A program made the position numbers and the translations under genes. The notes beneath the pieces were generated by a model that was not told the DNA's origin, did no database searches, and was given only the letters and a program-made list of their open reading frames with translations. Source: Zhouia spongiae (lineage in GTDB: Bacteria; Bacteroidota; Bacteroidia; Flavobacteriales; Flavobacteriaceae). From it: 64,000 nt of DNA. Positions 27,196 through 37,190 of the stretch are shown one piece after another (the stretch's first letter is position 1; every line of letters starts with the position of its first letter). The stretch is from positions 2,406,804-2,470,803 of the forward strand of contig NZ_CP094326.1 in NCBI RefSeq assembly GCF_022760175.1. The letters are read 5' to 3'.

Positions 27196-28596
27196 TTAAT
27201 TTGAGGCCTTTTGAAAATTTGTTATAATATTCTTAACAGTATTTCTGGAAAAAACAGAAGGGAAAGATTCTGTCATATTCTTTAAATGGCGATAGCCGGT
27301 CTTTAAGGCCACCTTTAAATGCTGGCTTCCCTCAATAGCATCTCCAAGCATATAGTATATGGCTGACAGACGGTATTCGAGTACGGCTTCTGACGGATAG
27401 AATTCCAGTGCTTGCTTTAGGCATTGGATGGCGGAGTTGTATTCCCCCAGTTTGATCAAAACATCAGTCCATGCAGTCCAGGTGTCCAGCTCATAATTAC
27501 CAAGCTCAACTGTTTTTTTATAGGCCAGATCGGCTTCTTCATAGAAGTGAAGTTTCAGATGAATGAATGCACTACGTTTCCAGTAATGTACATTTTCAGT
27601 GTCTATATTGATAGCCTTGTTAATGTAGTATAGAGCTTTGCGGTAGTTATCCTGCCGTACATAAAAATCAGTGATTGCAATCCAGCCTTTATCCAGTAAA
27701 GGATCTTCATGAACAGTCTTGTAGAAATACTCTTTGGCAAGGTCGAGATTTCCTAATTTTTCATGGCATTTACCAATGCGTAACAAAGCAAAAGAGGTAG
27801 GGTCTTCCAGCTGAAGGGTGACTTCATAATTCTCTATAGCCTCATTATAGCGTTTTATTTTTTCAAGTACTTTTCCTTTCTCAATATATGCGCCAATAAA
27901 GGTGTCGTCAGAATAGATGGCGAAATCAAAAGCAGCGATAGCTTCTTTATACCTTTTTTCGGTAAAGAACTGTTTCCCTATTTGGTGCCAAGCCACTTCA
28001 CAATAAGGATTTTTATCCAGGTATTTATTTAAAAAATCGATGGCTCCTTGTGTGTCCTCCAGGTTGTCAAAACAATAGATCGCATTATAAAGGGCAGGAT
28101 AATCTTCGGGATCCTGCTCTATACATTTAATAAAATTATCTTTTGCCAGAACGTAATTGTCCAAAAATAAATACTCCATTCCGAGCAAGGAATAGATGTC
28201 CGAACCATCATCTGTATAAGATAGTGCTAGTTTTAGCATTTCGATAGCTGACGAATGATCTTCTTTTTTTGAATATATATTGGCTTTCTGAATGTATACT
28301 TCTTCATTTGTTATTTCTATAGAAGCAATTTCAGAGAGCAATTGTTCAGCGTCATCAAGCCGGTTTTCAAATACCATCACCTCCACTTTCAGGAGTTTAA
28401 GCTCAGATGAGGTCGGATGTTGTTCCAAACCGATATTGATTGCTTTTTTTGCTAAACTAATTTTACCATTATTGAGATAGTGGTGAATAATGTCTTCAAA
28501 GTCTTCTGTGTCAAAGAAATAGACATCGTTGGTTTTTAGCATGGACTCGAATTTTTCGAGTGGGAGGTTTTGTTCATTGTGAGCACTAAATTGCAT
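27196..28596 (-). CDS. Tetratricopeptide repeat protein
   Basis: This 466-residue protein is built of roughly ten to twelve TPR units from about residue 30 to 440 (examples: ALYNAIYCFDNLEDTQGAID, AWHQIGKQFFTEKRYKEAIA, ALLRIGKCHEKLGNLDLAKE). No signal peptide is seen, so it is probably a cytosolic scaffold. It lies between the aminotransferase and the DUF368 pair in a minus-strand run. Binding partner unknown. Confidence 0.85.
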   Translation of the reverse strand: MQFSAHNEQNLPLEKFESMLKTNDVYFFDTEDFEDIIHHYLNNGKISLAKKAINIGLEQHPTSSELKLLKVEVMVFENRLDDAEQLLSEIASIEITNEEVYIQKANIYSKKEDHSSAIEMLKLALSYTDDGSDIYSLLGMEYLFLDNYVLAKDNFIKCIEQDPEDYPALYNAIYCFDNLEDTQGAIDFLNKYLDKNPYCEVAWHQIGKQFFTEKRYKEAIAAFDFAIYSDDTFIGAYIEKGKVLEKIKRYNEAIENYEVTLQLEDPTSFALLRIGKCHEKLGNLDLAKEYFYKTVHEDPLLDKGWIAITDFYVRQDNYRKALYYINKAINIDTENVHYWKRSAFIHLKLHFYEEADLAYKKTVELGNYELDTWTAWTDVLIKLGEYNSAIQCLKQALEFYPSEAVLEYRLSAIYYMLGDAIEGSQHLKVALKTGYRHLKNMTESFPSVFSRNTVKNIITNFQKASN

Positions 28597-28695
28597 AAGC
28601 GATGCTGTTTTAGATTTCTACATTTATAAAGTTAGGGCTTGATAGCTATTCTTTGTGGTAAAACATTGATTGTTATCAACAAATTAGTTAACAGT

Positions 28696-29883
28696 TTAGA
28701 CGCTATACCTGTTCAATACTTTCAAAATGATGTTACATCCTTTTTCTATTTCTTCGTTACTAATGGTTAGAGGAGGTGTTATTCTTACAGCTTTGGTTTC
28801 CACTAACAGCCAGAATAGTATAAGGCCTTCTTTAAGTGATTCCAGAATAATATGGTTTGCAACATTTTCATCTTTCATTATAAGAGCCAGCATCAATCCT
28901 TTCCCCCTGATTTCAGTAATCAGCGGATGAATTAATAACTTTCTGATTAGTTGTTCTTTTTCGAGTGTCTGTCTTTGGAGATCTGTTTCTATGATCTCTT
29001 TTAATGTGGCCAGACTGGCAGCAGCTATTACAGGGTGTCCGCCAAAGGTTGTTATATGACCTTGTTTCGGATTGTCTTTCAGCAGGCTCATCAGGTCGGT
29101 TGAAGCTGTAAAGGCCCCTACGGGCATACCTCCCCCCATGCCTTTGCCCATCACCAGGATATCAGGAACAATATCGTAGTTCATAAAACCGAAAAGTTTT
29201 CCGGTTCTGCCAAAACCAGGTTGAATTTCGTCAAGGATTAAAAGAGTGCCTGTTTCATCGCAACGTTTACGGACTGCTTTTAGGTAATCGTTTTTAGGCT
29301 CTATAAATCCGGCACCACCCTGGATGGTTTCTAAAATAACAGCGGCTGTTTTTTCCGAAATCGTATGGAGATCTTTTTTATTGTTGAATTCAATATGCTT
29401 AGTGCCTGGAATAAGAGGTCTGAAAGCTCTTTTTCGGTTTTCAATACCCATAACGCTCATTGATCCCATCGTGTTCCCATGATAGGCATTTTTGGCTGCA
29501 ATAATTTCCGAGCGTCCAGTAGCTCTCTTAGCAAGCTTTAATGCTCCTTCAATGGCTTCAGTGCCCGAATTTACCAAATAGGTACATTCAAGGGGAGCAG
29601 GGAGTTCTTCGGCCAGTAACCTGGTGAGTTCCACAGCCGGTTGTTGAATATACTCGCCATATACCATTACGTGCATATATTTATCAACTTGGTTTTTTAT
29701 GGCATTCACAAGCCTGGGGTGATTGTGACCGAGTGTATTGGCTGATACCCCTGCAACAAAGTCTAAATAAGCAGTATTTCCGGTGTCGTATATATATGAA
29801 CCATCAGCCCTTGCGATTTCCATAGACAAGGGATGAGGTGATGTTTGTGCCTGATATTTAAAAAAATCGTCTTTCAGAGACAT
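28696..29883 (-). CDS. Class III PLP aminotransferase (acetylornithine-type family)
   Basis: This 395-residue protein has PLP-binding Asp218 in LILDEIQPGFGRTG and Schiff-base Lys247 in VMGKGMGGGMPVG. It belongs to the acetylornithine/4-aminobutyrate aminotransferase group. The exact amino donor is not determinable here, and no arginine-biosynthesis genes are adjacent. I chose the ATG at 29883 (MSLKDDFF), four bases after the OstA-like stop. The frame stays open for 46 more codons upstream, but that extension would be out-of-frame coding sequence of the OstA-like gene. Confidence 0.85.
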   Translation of the reverse strand: MSLKDDFFKYQAQTSPHPLSMEIARADGSYIYDTGNTAYLDFVAGVSANTLGHNHPRLVNAIKNQVDKYMHVMVYGEYIQQPAVELTRLLAEELPAPLECTYLVNSGTEAIEGALKLAKRATGRSEIIAAKNAYHGNTMGSMSVMGIENRKRAFRPLIPGTKHIEFNNKKDLHTISEKTAAVILETIQGGAGFIEPKNDYLKAVRKRCDETGTLLILDEIQPGFGRTGKLFGFMNYDIVPDILVMGKGMGGGMPVGAFTASTDLMSLLKDNPKQGHITTFGGHPVIAAASLATLKEIIETDLQRQTLEKEQLIRKLLIHPLITEIRGKGLMLALIMKDENVANHIILESLKEGLILFWLLVETKAVRITPPLTISNEEIEKGCNIILKVLNRYSV

Positions 29884-29887
29884 GAAA

Positions 29888-31630
29888 TTATTCTTTTTTT
29901 GCAGTTTTTTTTGACTGAATCGTGTCCTTTTGTTTAACGGGGACGGCCTTAGGCTTAGGTGGTGCTTGTTTCGGTTTATGGGGCGGAGGCACGTTTCCGT
30001 TTTCATCTGGCTTAATTTCAATCTGCTCTTCGCCAGGGGCTAGATTCGGGTTGTCAAAATCTATGGGACTTGAAACTCCTTTTATGACCGGCAGAATAAT
30101 ATTGTTGTCGTCTTCGTCAAAAATGTCATCTTTTGTTAAGATCATCTCATCGCCATACCATTTTAACCCTCTTAATTTCCTTCCGTTGGGAGGGAGGTCT
30201 TTATCCGGATATATATTTCCGTCTACCTCATTTCTTGATATAACATCGTCTATTTCATTTTCTGAGAACATAAACTCAATGCTTCCGCATTTTCGTTTGT
30301 CAATTCCTATAAATTCCCTTTCATTCCACAGGTAATAAATTAATTCGGCATTTTTTACAACATCGACCTGTGTCAGTTTATTATCTATAAATTTTCCAAA
30401 CAGATCTTTTCCTTTTATCTGGTTGAAGGCATTATCGCCTAGAGTGTCTTTTTGTACTATAAATGCATTATTAAGCACTTTCAGAGAATCAAGTTTTTCG
30501 GTTTTGAGATCAGAAGTAATTAAAATACTGTCTCCGGTCATTTGAGTTTCCCCACTCCATAGTATCGGATTCCTGATCAATCGTGTAATGCCTGTTTTTT
30601 CATCAGATGTTATAGAGTCGCATTTTCCGCTAAGGTCACTTTTGTAGAATTTGGCATTGTGAAATGCTCTGATGATCCGTTCGGATTCTTTACCTGTTAC
30701 CATGAGGGTATCTCCGTGGATGTACATAGAATCTTTTTCTACCATACTTATGGCAACAGCTCTTTTGGTAACGAACACGGAGTCTCTGGCTTTGTATACT
30801 TCGGCATAATGCCCTTTAACCACTCCATCGCTAACCGTGTCGATGACTTTAATATTATTGGTGGCAGAAGCAAATTCTTTTGCTTTGTCAAAATATACAC
30901 TGTCTCCCCTGATGATCCGGTTATTATAGTGTATCCGAGTGTTTTTAATTCCGTATCCATGCTCTGTCTTGGTGTCATAAAAACCTCTTTCGCAATACAA
31001 TTTGTAGTCGTCCCCGGTAATGGTAGAGGGGCCGTACATGTATGCATTTCTGGAGTTCGTGTAATAATCTAGGCGAGACGATTCGACTATGTAATTCGGG
31101 TTTACGATTTTTACATCACTTTTGAACTCATATTTTTTTATGGTTATATAGTAACGTCCCTTGTTGCTTGTAAGTGTATTGGCACTATCTTTCACTGTTC
31201 CGAAAGTGTCGTAATATGCTTCCTGGATATTTCTGTCGAACCATACTTTCTCTGAAGTTAGCTCCATGGAGTTGTTTCGGAGGTTCACCTCACCTTCGGC
31301 CAGAGCCAGTTTAGTATCCCCGTCATACTCAATCCTTTTACTGTTCATTTTGATGGAATCGCCTTGCTGAAAGAAAACTTCGCCATATGCCTTTATAGTG
31401 TTTTCTTCCTGATAGTATACGGCTACATCGCACCAAAGGTCTACGCCCTCATGTTCAAACTGAACTTGCCTGTCTCCGGCTTTACTGAATATGGCCGCAC
31501 CGGGATATTTAGCTTCATCTTTTGAAAAATCACCTCCGTAAACAATATTAATGCGTTTGCCCTCTTGAGCATAAGAAGAGAGGCTGAAAAAAATAAAAAG
31601 GCAAAAAAGGATATGTATTGTAAACTTCAA
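29888..31630 (-). CDS. OstA-like protein (LptA/LptD-N family, LPS transport)
   Basis: This 580-residue exported protein has a signal peptide (up to SSYAQEG) and tandem OstA/LptA beta-jellyroll segments, seen as repeats of 'G-V-....-D-x-I-....-s-....-r-i-e-Y'. Such proteins bridge lipopolysaccharide from inner to outer membrane in the periplasm. The C-terminal 60 residues are rich in Pro and Lys (PPPHKPKQAPPKPKAVP), which suggests a disordered tail. It appears to start the minus-strand run that continues with the aminotransferase. Confidence 0.8.
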   Translation of the reverse strand: MKFTIHILFCLFIFFSLSSYAQEGKRINIVYGGDFSKDEAKYPGAAIFSKAGDRQVQFEHEGVDLWCDVAVYYQEENTIKAYGEVFFQQGDSIKMNSKRIEYDGDTKLALAEGEVNLRNNSMELTSEKVWFDRNIQEAYYDTFGTVKDSANTLTSNKGRYYITIKKYEFKSDVKIVNPNYIVESSRLDYYTNSRNAYMYGPSTITGDDYKLYCERGFYDTKTEHGYGIKNTRIHYNNRIIRGDSVYFDKAKEFASATNNIKVIDTVSDGVVKGHYAEVYKARDSVFVTKRAVAISMVEKDSMYIHGDTLMVTGKESERIIRAFHNAKFYKSDLSGKCDSITSDEKTGITRLIRNPILWSGETQMTGDSILITSDLKTEKLDSLKVLNNAFIVQKDTLGDNAFNQIKGKDLFGKFIDNKLTQVDVVKNAELIYYLWNEREFIGIDKRKCGSIEFMFSENEIDDVISRNEVDGNIYPDKDLPPNGRKLRGLKWYGDEMILTKDDIFDEDDNNIILPVIKGVSSPIDFDNPNLAPGEEQIEIKPDENGNVPPPHKPKQAPPKPKAVPVKQKDTIQSKKTAKKE

Positions 31631-31799
31631 TTCTCTAAAATTTGTTTTAAAATTAAAAAAAAAATGTGCACTAACTAAGAATTAAAATGCTCTGGTTTTA
31701 GTGTTCAGTTTTTTTGATTTTTATTAAACCTGCTTGTTTCATCCAGACAGTTGTAAAACTTATAAATATATGTTTGGAAGGATGTCTATGGAACTGTAT

Positions 31800-31812
31800 C
31801 GAGGTAGTTTAC
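31800..31812 (+). repeat. Short match to repeat module A (R2)
   Basis: CGAGGTAGTTTAC is identical to the 3' end of module A at 15322-15334 and 45369-45381. Only these 13 bases are shared, so this is either a fragment of the element or coincidence. The rest of the 260-base gap (31631-31892) holds the purA terminator and nothing else recognisable. Confidence 0.4.
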
Positions 31813-31856
31813 GATGTTGATATATAATGTTTTTAACGGAACTTCAGTACAAATAA

Positions 31857-31886
31857 AAACGCTTTGGTTCCGGAACCAAAGCGTTT
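31857..31886 (-). terminator. Terminator of purA, a 30-bp perfect palindrome
   Basis: Positions 31857-31886 are fully self-complementary about 31871/31872 (core GCTTTGGTTCCGGAACCAAAGC, shown here as arms GCTTTGGTT and AACCAAAGC). On the minus strand it is followed by GTTTTTATTT, the expected T tract, just beyond the purA stop. Confidence 0.88.
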
Positions 31887-31892
31887 CTATTT

Positions 31893-33164
31893 TTATAGAT
31901 GTATGGTTTGAGTTCTATCCGGGCCGACCGAAACAATTTTAATAGGTACTTCTAGTTCTTTTTCAAGGAAGCTGATATATTCATGAAGCTCTTTCGGAAA
32001 ATCTTCCGCAGATGAAAGTCCGGTAAGGTCTTTAGACCACCCTTTCATTTCTATATATACCGGTGCTACATTTTCAGGTTCTATATTATAGGGAAGGTGG
32101 TTGATGGTTTCACCATTGTATTTATATCCGGTACAAACCTTTAATGTCTCAAAACCGCTAAGAACGTCGGCTTTCATCATCATTAGCCGTGTAACCCCGT
32201 TTACCTGTACGGCATAGCGTAAAGCAACCAGATCTAACCAACCACAACGTCTTTTTCTGCCTGTAGTGGCTCCGAATTCGTTTCCTACACGACCCAGGGT
32301 TTCCCCATCTTCATCAAACAACTCCGTTGGGAAAGGGCCGCTACCCACACGTGTGGTATAAGCTTTGAAAATTCCCAGGACTTCTTCGATTTTATTCGGG
32401 GCAACTCCAAGTCCTGTACATGCGCCTGCAGCAGTTGTATTGGATGAGGTTACAAATGGGTATGTACCGAAATCGATGTCTAATAAAGAGCCCTGTGCAC
32501 CTTCGGCCAGGATCGTTTTACCTGATTTCATAGCCTGGAAGATATATTCTTCGCTATCGATAAAGGTTAATGCTTTTAAAGCATCGATAGCCTCAAAAAA
32601 TTCTTTTTCCAGTTCTGCCAGATCGTATTGAATATCAACATTAAAGAAATTAATCATTTCTTCATGCTTATTGGCTAATGTTCTGTAGCGTTCTTTCCAG
32701 TCGTCCAACTCCAAATCTCCAACACGGATACCGTTTCTTCCTGTTTTGTCCATATATGTCGGTCCGATGCCTTTTAACGTAGAGCCGATCTTGGCTTTTC
32801 CTTTAGAAGCTTCGGAAGCCGCATCAAGCAAACGGTGTGTCGGTAAGATAAGGTGAGCTTTCCTGGAAATAAGAAGCTTTTCTTTTATATTGATATTGAA
32901 CTGGCTCAGGTTGTCTATTTCTTTTTTGAAGATAACAGGGTCAATCACAACCCCGTTTCCAACAACATTGATAGCATTTTTATGAAAAATTCCGGAAGGA
33001 ATTGTATGTAATACATGTTTGATGCCATCAAACTCTAATGTATGCCCTGCATTTGGTCCGCCCTGAAAACGTGCGATAATGTCGTAATCTTTGGTGAGAA
33101 CGTCAACAATTTTTCCTTTTCCTTCGTCTCCCCATTGTAATCCTAGTAGTAAATCTACCGCCAT
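31893..33164 (-). CDS. purA: Adenylosuccinate synthase
   Basis: This 423-residue protein joins IMP and aspartate with GTP to make adenylosuccinate in AMP synthesis. The P-loop is QWGDEGKGK (about 10-18). The IMP-binding IGSTLKGIGPTYMDK and TTGRKRRCGWLDLVALRYA blocks are present. Length and motifs are normal. It lies 22 bases downstream of the Fur-family gene and ends the operon that starts with the RNA methyltransferase. Confidence 0.96.
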   Translation of the reverse strand: MAVDLLLGLQWGDEGKGKIVDVLTKDYDIIARFQGGPNAGHTLEFDGIKHVLHTIPSGIFHKNAINVVGNGVVIDPVIFKKEIDNLSQFNINIKEKLLISRKAHLILPTHRLLDAASEASKGKAKIGSTLKGIGPTYMDKTGRNGIRVGDLELDDWKERYRTLANKHEEMINFFNVDIQYDLAELEKEFFEAIDALKALTFIDSEEYIFQAMKSGKTILAEGAQGSLLDIDFGTYPFVTSSNTTAAGACTGLGVAPNKIEEVLGIFKAYTTRVGSGPFPTELFDEDGETLGRVGNEFGATTGRKRRCGWLDLVALRYAVQVNGVTRLMMMKADVLSGFETLKVCTGYKYNGETINHLPYNIEPENVAPVYIEMKGWSKDLTGLSSAEDFPKELHEYISFLEKELEVPIKIVSVGPDRTQTIHL

Positions 33165-33186
33165 TGTGTTATTTATGTGTAGTTAA

Positions 33187-33630
33187 TTAATTGTCTTTAT
33201 TTTTTGTGCCGTAAAAATACAACGAATGGTTTTGAATTTTAATATCAAAAACCTCTTCAATTGTTTTTTTGATAGTCTGAATGCGCGGATCGCAGAATTC
33301 CAATACTTCTCCAGTATCTGTTAAAATAACATGATCATGTTGTTTGTCGAAGAATGACTTTTCGTAATGAGCCTGATTTTGTCCGAATTGGTGTTTCCGT
33401 ACCAAACTGCACTCCAGTAATAACTCGATGGTGTTGTAGAGGGTGGCACGGCTCACACGATAATTTTTGTTTTTCATTTTGATATACAGGCTTTCTATAT
33501 CGAAATGCTCGTCGTTATCGTAGATTTCCTGAAGGATGGCATATCTTTCAGGGGTTTTTCGGTGTCCGTTGTCTTCTAAAAACTTAGTAAAAACTGTTTT
33601 TACAATCTCTTGATTTTTATTACCACTCAT
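33187..33630 (-). CDS. Fur family transcriptional regulator
   Basis: This 147-residue regulator has a winged-helix N-terminus (about 10-85, with [16 protein letters not shown] and [17 protein letters not shown]). The dimerisation half retains the metal-ligand region [22 protein letters not shown], but the C-terminal CxxC structural zinc pairs of many Fur proteins are absent. It could therefore be an iron (Fur) or peroxide (PerR) sensor. Its position between the RelA/SpoT gene and purA suggests co-expression with stringent-response and purine genes. Confidence 0.88.
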   Translation of the reverse strand: MSGNKNQEIVKTVFTKFLEDNGHRKTPERYAILQEIYDNDEHFDIESLYIKMKNKNYRVSRATLYNTIELLLECSLVRKHQFGQNQAHYEKSFFDKQHDHVILTDTGEVLEFCDPRIQTIKKTIEEVFDIKIQNHSLYFYGTKNKDN

Positions 33631-33671
33631 TATCGAAAATTCAAAATCAGCTACAAATGTACGGTTAAATA

Positions 33672-35876
33672 TTAAATTCGGGTTACTTTATCTATCCCGT
33701 TAACTTTTTTTAGGTTTTCTATTAGTTTTTTAAGGATGATGTTGTTTTTTACTTCTAAGGTTATATTTCCGGAGAATACACCATCGTTTGTATCGAATTT
33801 GATGTTCTTCATGTTCACATGCATATTATTGGAGATGATTTTGGTTACATTACTCACCAATCCCATTTTATCGATTCCGGTTAACCTGATATTTGCAGTA
33901 AAGTTTTGTTGTGTAGAATCTACCCATTTGGCCTGAATGATGCGATAGGCAAAGTTAGACTGTAACGCCAGGGCATTAGGACAGTCTTTTTTATGAATTT
34001 TAATACCTTCGTTTACGGTTACAAACCCGAAAACATCATCGCCCGGTATCGGGTTACAGCAATTCGCTATCTTATAATCCAACTTTTCTTCTTCCTTTCC
34101 AAAGACTAAAAGATCGTATTTGTTTGTAATTTCATCTTTGTGGATCTCTTCTGCAGAAGAACCCTTTCTCATTCTGTTTTTAAAGAAATTGATGAATGTG
34201 TTGTTACGAGATGCCGCAAAATCTTTGAGCATCTGGTTATCTATTTTACCAATGCCAACCCTGTAGAAAAGATCCAGGCTTGTTTTGAGTTTAAAGTAAA
34301 CAACAAGCTGGTTTACGGTTTTTTCATTTAATGTTATTTTGAGTTGCTTGAGTTTACGCCTGAGAATTTCTTTACCATCTTCGGCAATATCTTTTTTCTC
34401 CTCCCGAAGTGCTGATTTAATTTTTGAACGTGCCCTGGCCGTGGTGGCGTAATCTAGCCAGTTGGCATTAGGCTTTGAACTGTCGGAAGTAATGACCTCT
34501 ACCTGATCGCCGCTTTTTAACTGATGACTTAGAGGTACCAGCTTTCCGTTTACTTTGGCTCCTCTCGTGTGTAAACCGACCTCTGTATGGATGCTGAAAG
34601 CAAAATCAAGTGGGGTGGCGTCTTTCGGTAATGATTTTAAATCGCCCTTGGGAGTAAAGACGAAGATTTCTTTTGCGTAAAGGTTTAGTTTAAACTCTTC
34701 TACAAAATCAACAGCATTCATCTCCGGGTTTTCCAGAGCTTCCTGTAATCTGTTAAGCCAGACTTCGATTCCCTGTTCCTGCTGGTTTCCATGTTTATAC
34801 TTAAAGTGAGCAGCGTATCCTTTTTCGGCAATTTCATGCATACGTTCACTTCTTATTTGTACTTCCACCCATTTTCCTTTAGGTCCCATTACAGTAATAT
34901 GCAATGCTTCATATCCGGTTGATTTTGGGGAGGAGATCCAGTCGCGTAGGCGTACAGGGTTAGGTCTGAAGTGATCGGTTACGATCGAATATATTTTCCA
35001 GGCCAAAAATTTTTCATTGGCATAATCACTTTTATAAATAATCCGGATTGCAAATTTGTCATAGACTTCATCGAAGCTTACATTTTGAGCAAGCATCTTG
35101 CGCCGGATGGAATATATGGACTTTGGCCTGCCTTTTATAGTATAGTTAAGCCCTTCATTATCCAGGGCTTCTTTAATGACATTGCTAAAAGTTTCTATAT
35201 ATTCGTTCTGCTCTTCCTTACTTTCTTCAATCTTACTTAAGATATCATTATAAACATCGGATTCGGTATATTTTAATCCGAGATCTTCAAGTTCGGTCTT
35301 AATGTTATATAAGCCGATGCGATGGGCAAGGGGAGCATATATATATAGTGTTTCCGATGCAATCTTAACCTGTTTGTGTTCAGGCATGGACTCCATGGTC
35401 TGCATATTGTGTAAGCGATCGGCAATCTTTATCAGGATAACACGTACATCATCATTAAGTGTTAATAGCATTTTACGAAAGTTCTCCGCTTGTAATGATA
35501 TATCCTGCTCTGAACTGATCATGGATATTTTAGTAAGGCCGTCTACAATTTTAGCAATGGTCTCACCGAAGAGCCGTTCAATATCCTCAAGGGTATATGC
35601 TGTGTCTTCAACCACGTCGTGGAGTAGCGCCGCTGCAATAGCAGTTGCATCCAATCCGATCTCACGTGCAACAATTTTTGCGACAGCAATCGGGTGAAAA
35701 ATATATGCTTCCCCACTTTTACGACGTTGCTCCTTATGGGCATCAACAGCCGTATCAAAAGCCTTTCTGATCAGTTTTTTATCATCGTCAGAAAGGGCCT
35801 GATAGCTTATGCGCAACAGCTCTTTATACTGCTTGGCAATTTGCTTGTTCTCTAATTCCGTATCAATTACAGCCAT
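33672..35876 (-). CDS. Bifunctional (p)ppGpp synthetase/hydrolase, RelA/SpoT family
   Basis: This 734-residue enzyme makes and degrades the alarmone (p)ppGpp. The hydrolase HD domain (about 40-190) keeps His61 and the HDVVED block (86-91). The synthetase domain (about 235-350) has [20 protein letters not shown] and [18 protein letters not shown] domain (about 390-450, with [26 protein letters not shown] shortened here to [20 protein letters not shown]), a helical linker and a C-terminal ACT domain complete the standard long-RSH plan. Both catalytic halves look intact. Confidence 0.95.
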   Translation of the reverse strand: MAVIDTELENKQIAKQYKELLRISYQALSDDDKKLIRKAFDTAVDAHKEQRRKSGEAYIFHPIAVAKIVAREIGLDATAIAAALLHDVVEDTAYTLEDIERLFGETIAKIVDGLTKISMISSEQDISLQAENFRKMLLTLNDDVRVILIKIADRLHNMQTMESMPEHKQVKIASETLYIYAPLAHRIGLYNIKTELEDLGLKYTESDVYNDILSKIEESKEEQNEYIETFSNVIKEALDNEGLNYTIKGRPKSIYSIRRKMLAQNVSFDEVYDKFAIRIIYKSDYANEKFLAWKIYSIVTDHFRPNPVRLRDWISSPKSTGYEALHITVMGPKGKWVEVQIRSERMHEIAEKGYAAHFKYKHGNQQEQGIEVWLNRLQEALENPEMNAVDFVEEFKLNLYAKEIFVFTPKGDLKSLPKDATPLDFAFSIHTEVGLHTRGAKVNGKLVPLSHQLKSGDQVEVITSDSSKPNANWLDYATTARARSKIKSALREEKKDIAEDGKEILRRKLKQLKITLNEKTVNQLVVYFKLKTSLDLFYRVGIGKIDNQMLKDFAASRNNTFINFFKNRMRKGSSAEEIHKDEITNKYDLLVFGKEEEKLDYKIANCCNPIPGDDVFGFVTVNEGIKIHKKDCPNALALQSNFAYRIIQAKWVDSTQQNFTANIRLTGIDKMGLVSNVTKIISNNMHVNMKNIKFDTNDGVFSGNITLEVKNNIILKKLIENLKKVNGIDKVTRI

Positions 35877-35917
35877 ATATTAAAATTAACACAATCTTTA
35901 TTATTTAACAACAAAAT

Positions 35918-37150
35918 CTATGCCTTTAGTGCTCTTATCCTTTGTAAAAGGGTAGGATGGGAGTAGTGGACGAAAACATAAGCAGGGTGGGGTGTCAGGT
36001 TGCTCAGATTGTTTTTTGAAAGTTTCTTCAGAGATGTTATTAACGGTGCTGCATCGAAAGTCTTTTTGGCATAATCGTCTGCCTGATATTCGAATTTTCT
36101 TGATATATAGTTCATTATGAGTCCGGTAAGTTCCGATATCGGGGTGTAGAGGATCCCGAATGTTATGAGTCCGGCATGAAAACTTGGTTGATCCACGCCA
36201 ATAGCCATTGAAAATTCCGGGATATTGATAAAGAGGGACAGTAGATATAAGGTAACGCCTGTAAGGAGGATCGAAGCGCTTAAATTAAAAATAATGTGTT
36301 TGTGTTTGTAATGACCGACCTCATGGGCTAATACTGCCAAAATTTCATCCTCGTCCAAGTCGTTTATGAGCGTATCGTAAAGCGTTACTTGTTTTTGACT
36401 GCCGAATCCGGAAAAATAAGCATTCGCTTTTGTTGATCTTTTAGATCCGTCAATAACAAAAATATTTTCGAGATTGAATCCTGCTTTTGCTGCATAAGTT
36501 TCAATTTTGGTTTTTAAAGAACCTTCCTCCAGAGGACTTTGTTTGTTGAATATGGGAACAATCAGTTTTGTGTAGAACATATTCATAAATATGGTAAATA
36601 CAGCTACAAAACCCCATGCATAGAGCCAAAAATGTTTGCCTGTAATCTGATAGAACCAGATGATCAATGCAAGGATACCTCCACCGAGGATGACAGACAT
36701 CACCCAGCCTTTGATTTTATCAGTAAAGAAGGTCTTTTTGGTAGTTTTATTGAAACCAAACTCTTCCTCGATCACAAAAGTGTGGTAATAAGAGAACGGG
36801 GTACTGAGAATATCAGAAGCAAACATGATGATCCCAAAGAAGATAAGTGCAATTATGATATTATTATCTGAAAGTTGTCTTGCAATATTGTCTACATACT
36901 CAAACCCGTCTAAAAAGAAAAAAGTCAGGGTTGCTATGATGGAAATGCCTGAAGTTAGTGTTGAGAATTTATAGTTGGTTTTTTTATACTGTTGAGATTT
37001 TAGATATTCTTTCTCATCGTAAACATCTATTAGCTCATCGGGAACAGGATCATTAAAATGTTTGGCATTGAAACGATCGAGCACTTTATCGAAAATAAAG
37101 TCGACGATTAAGATGCTTATGATAATATAGAAGAGTGTGTTTGGATTCAT
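35918..37150 (-). CDS. M48 family (Ste24/CAAX protease-like) membrane metallopeptidase
   Basis: This 410-residue multi-pass inner-membrane zinc protease has zinc-binding HEVGH (276-280), a third ligand Glu354 in FEYQADDYA, and an N-terminal Ste24-type helical region (1-200). Bacterial relatives degrade damaged or misfolded membrane proteins. It lies between the RNA methyltransferase and the RelA/SpoT gene with gaps of about 40 bases on each side, so it is part of the same operon. Confidence 0.92.
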   Translation of the reverse strand: MNPNTLFYIIISILIVDFIFDKVLDRFNAKHFNDPVPDELIDVYDEKEYLKSQQYKKTNYKFSTLTSGISIIATLTFFFLDGFEYVDNIARQLSDNNIIIALIFFGIIMFASDILSTPFSYYHTFVIEEEFGFNKTTKKTFFTDKIKGWVMSVILGGGILALIIWFYQITGKHFWLYAWGFVAVFTIFMNMFYTKLIVPIFNKQSPLEEGSLKTKIETYAAKAGFNLENIFVIDGSKRSTKANAYFSGFGSQKQVTLYDTLINDLDEDEILAVLAHEVGHYKHKHIIFNLSASILLTGVTLYLLSLFINIPEFSMAIGVDQPSFHAGLITFGILYTPISELTGLIMNYISRKFEYQADDYAKKTFDAAPLITSLKKLSKNNLSNLTPHPAYVFVHYSHPTLLQRIRALKA

Positions 37151-37190
37151 TTAATAAAAAATTAAACTTTAGAAAAAAAATAAAGAATCA

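Noticed and set aside
29884-30021. 46-residue extension of the class III aminotransferase
   Set aside because: It is an out-of-frame reading of the end of the OstA-like gene. The ATG at 29883 matches the family N-terminus.
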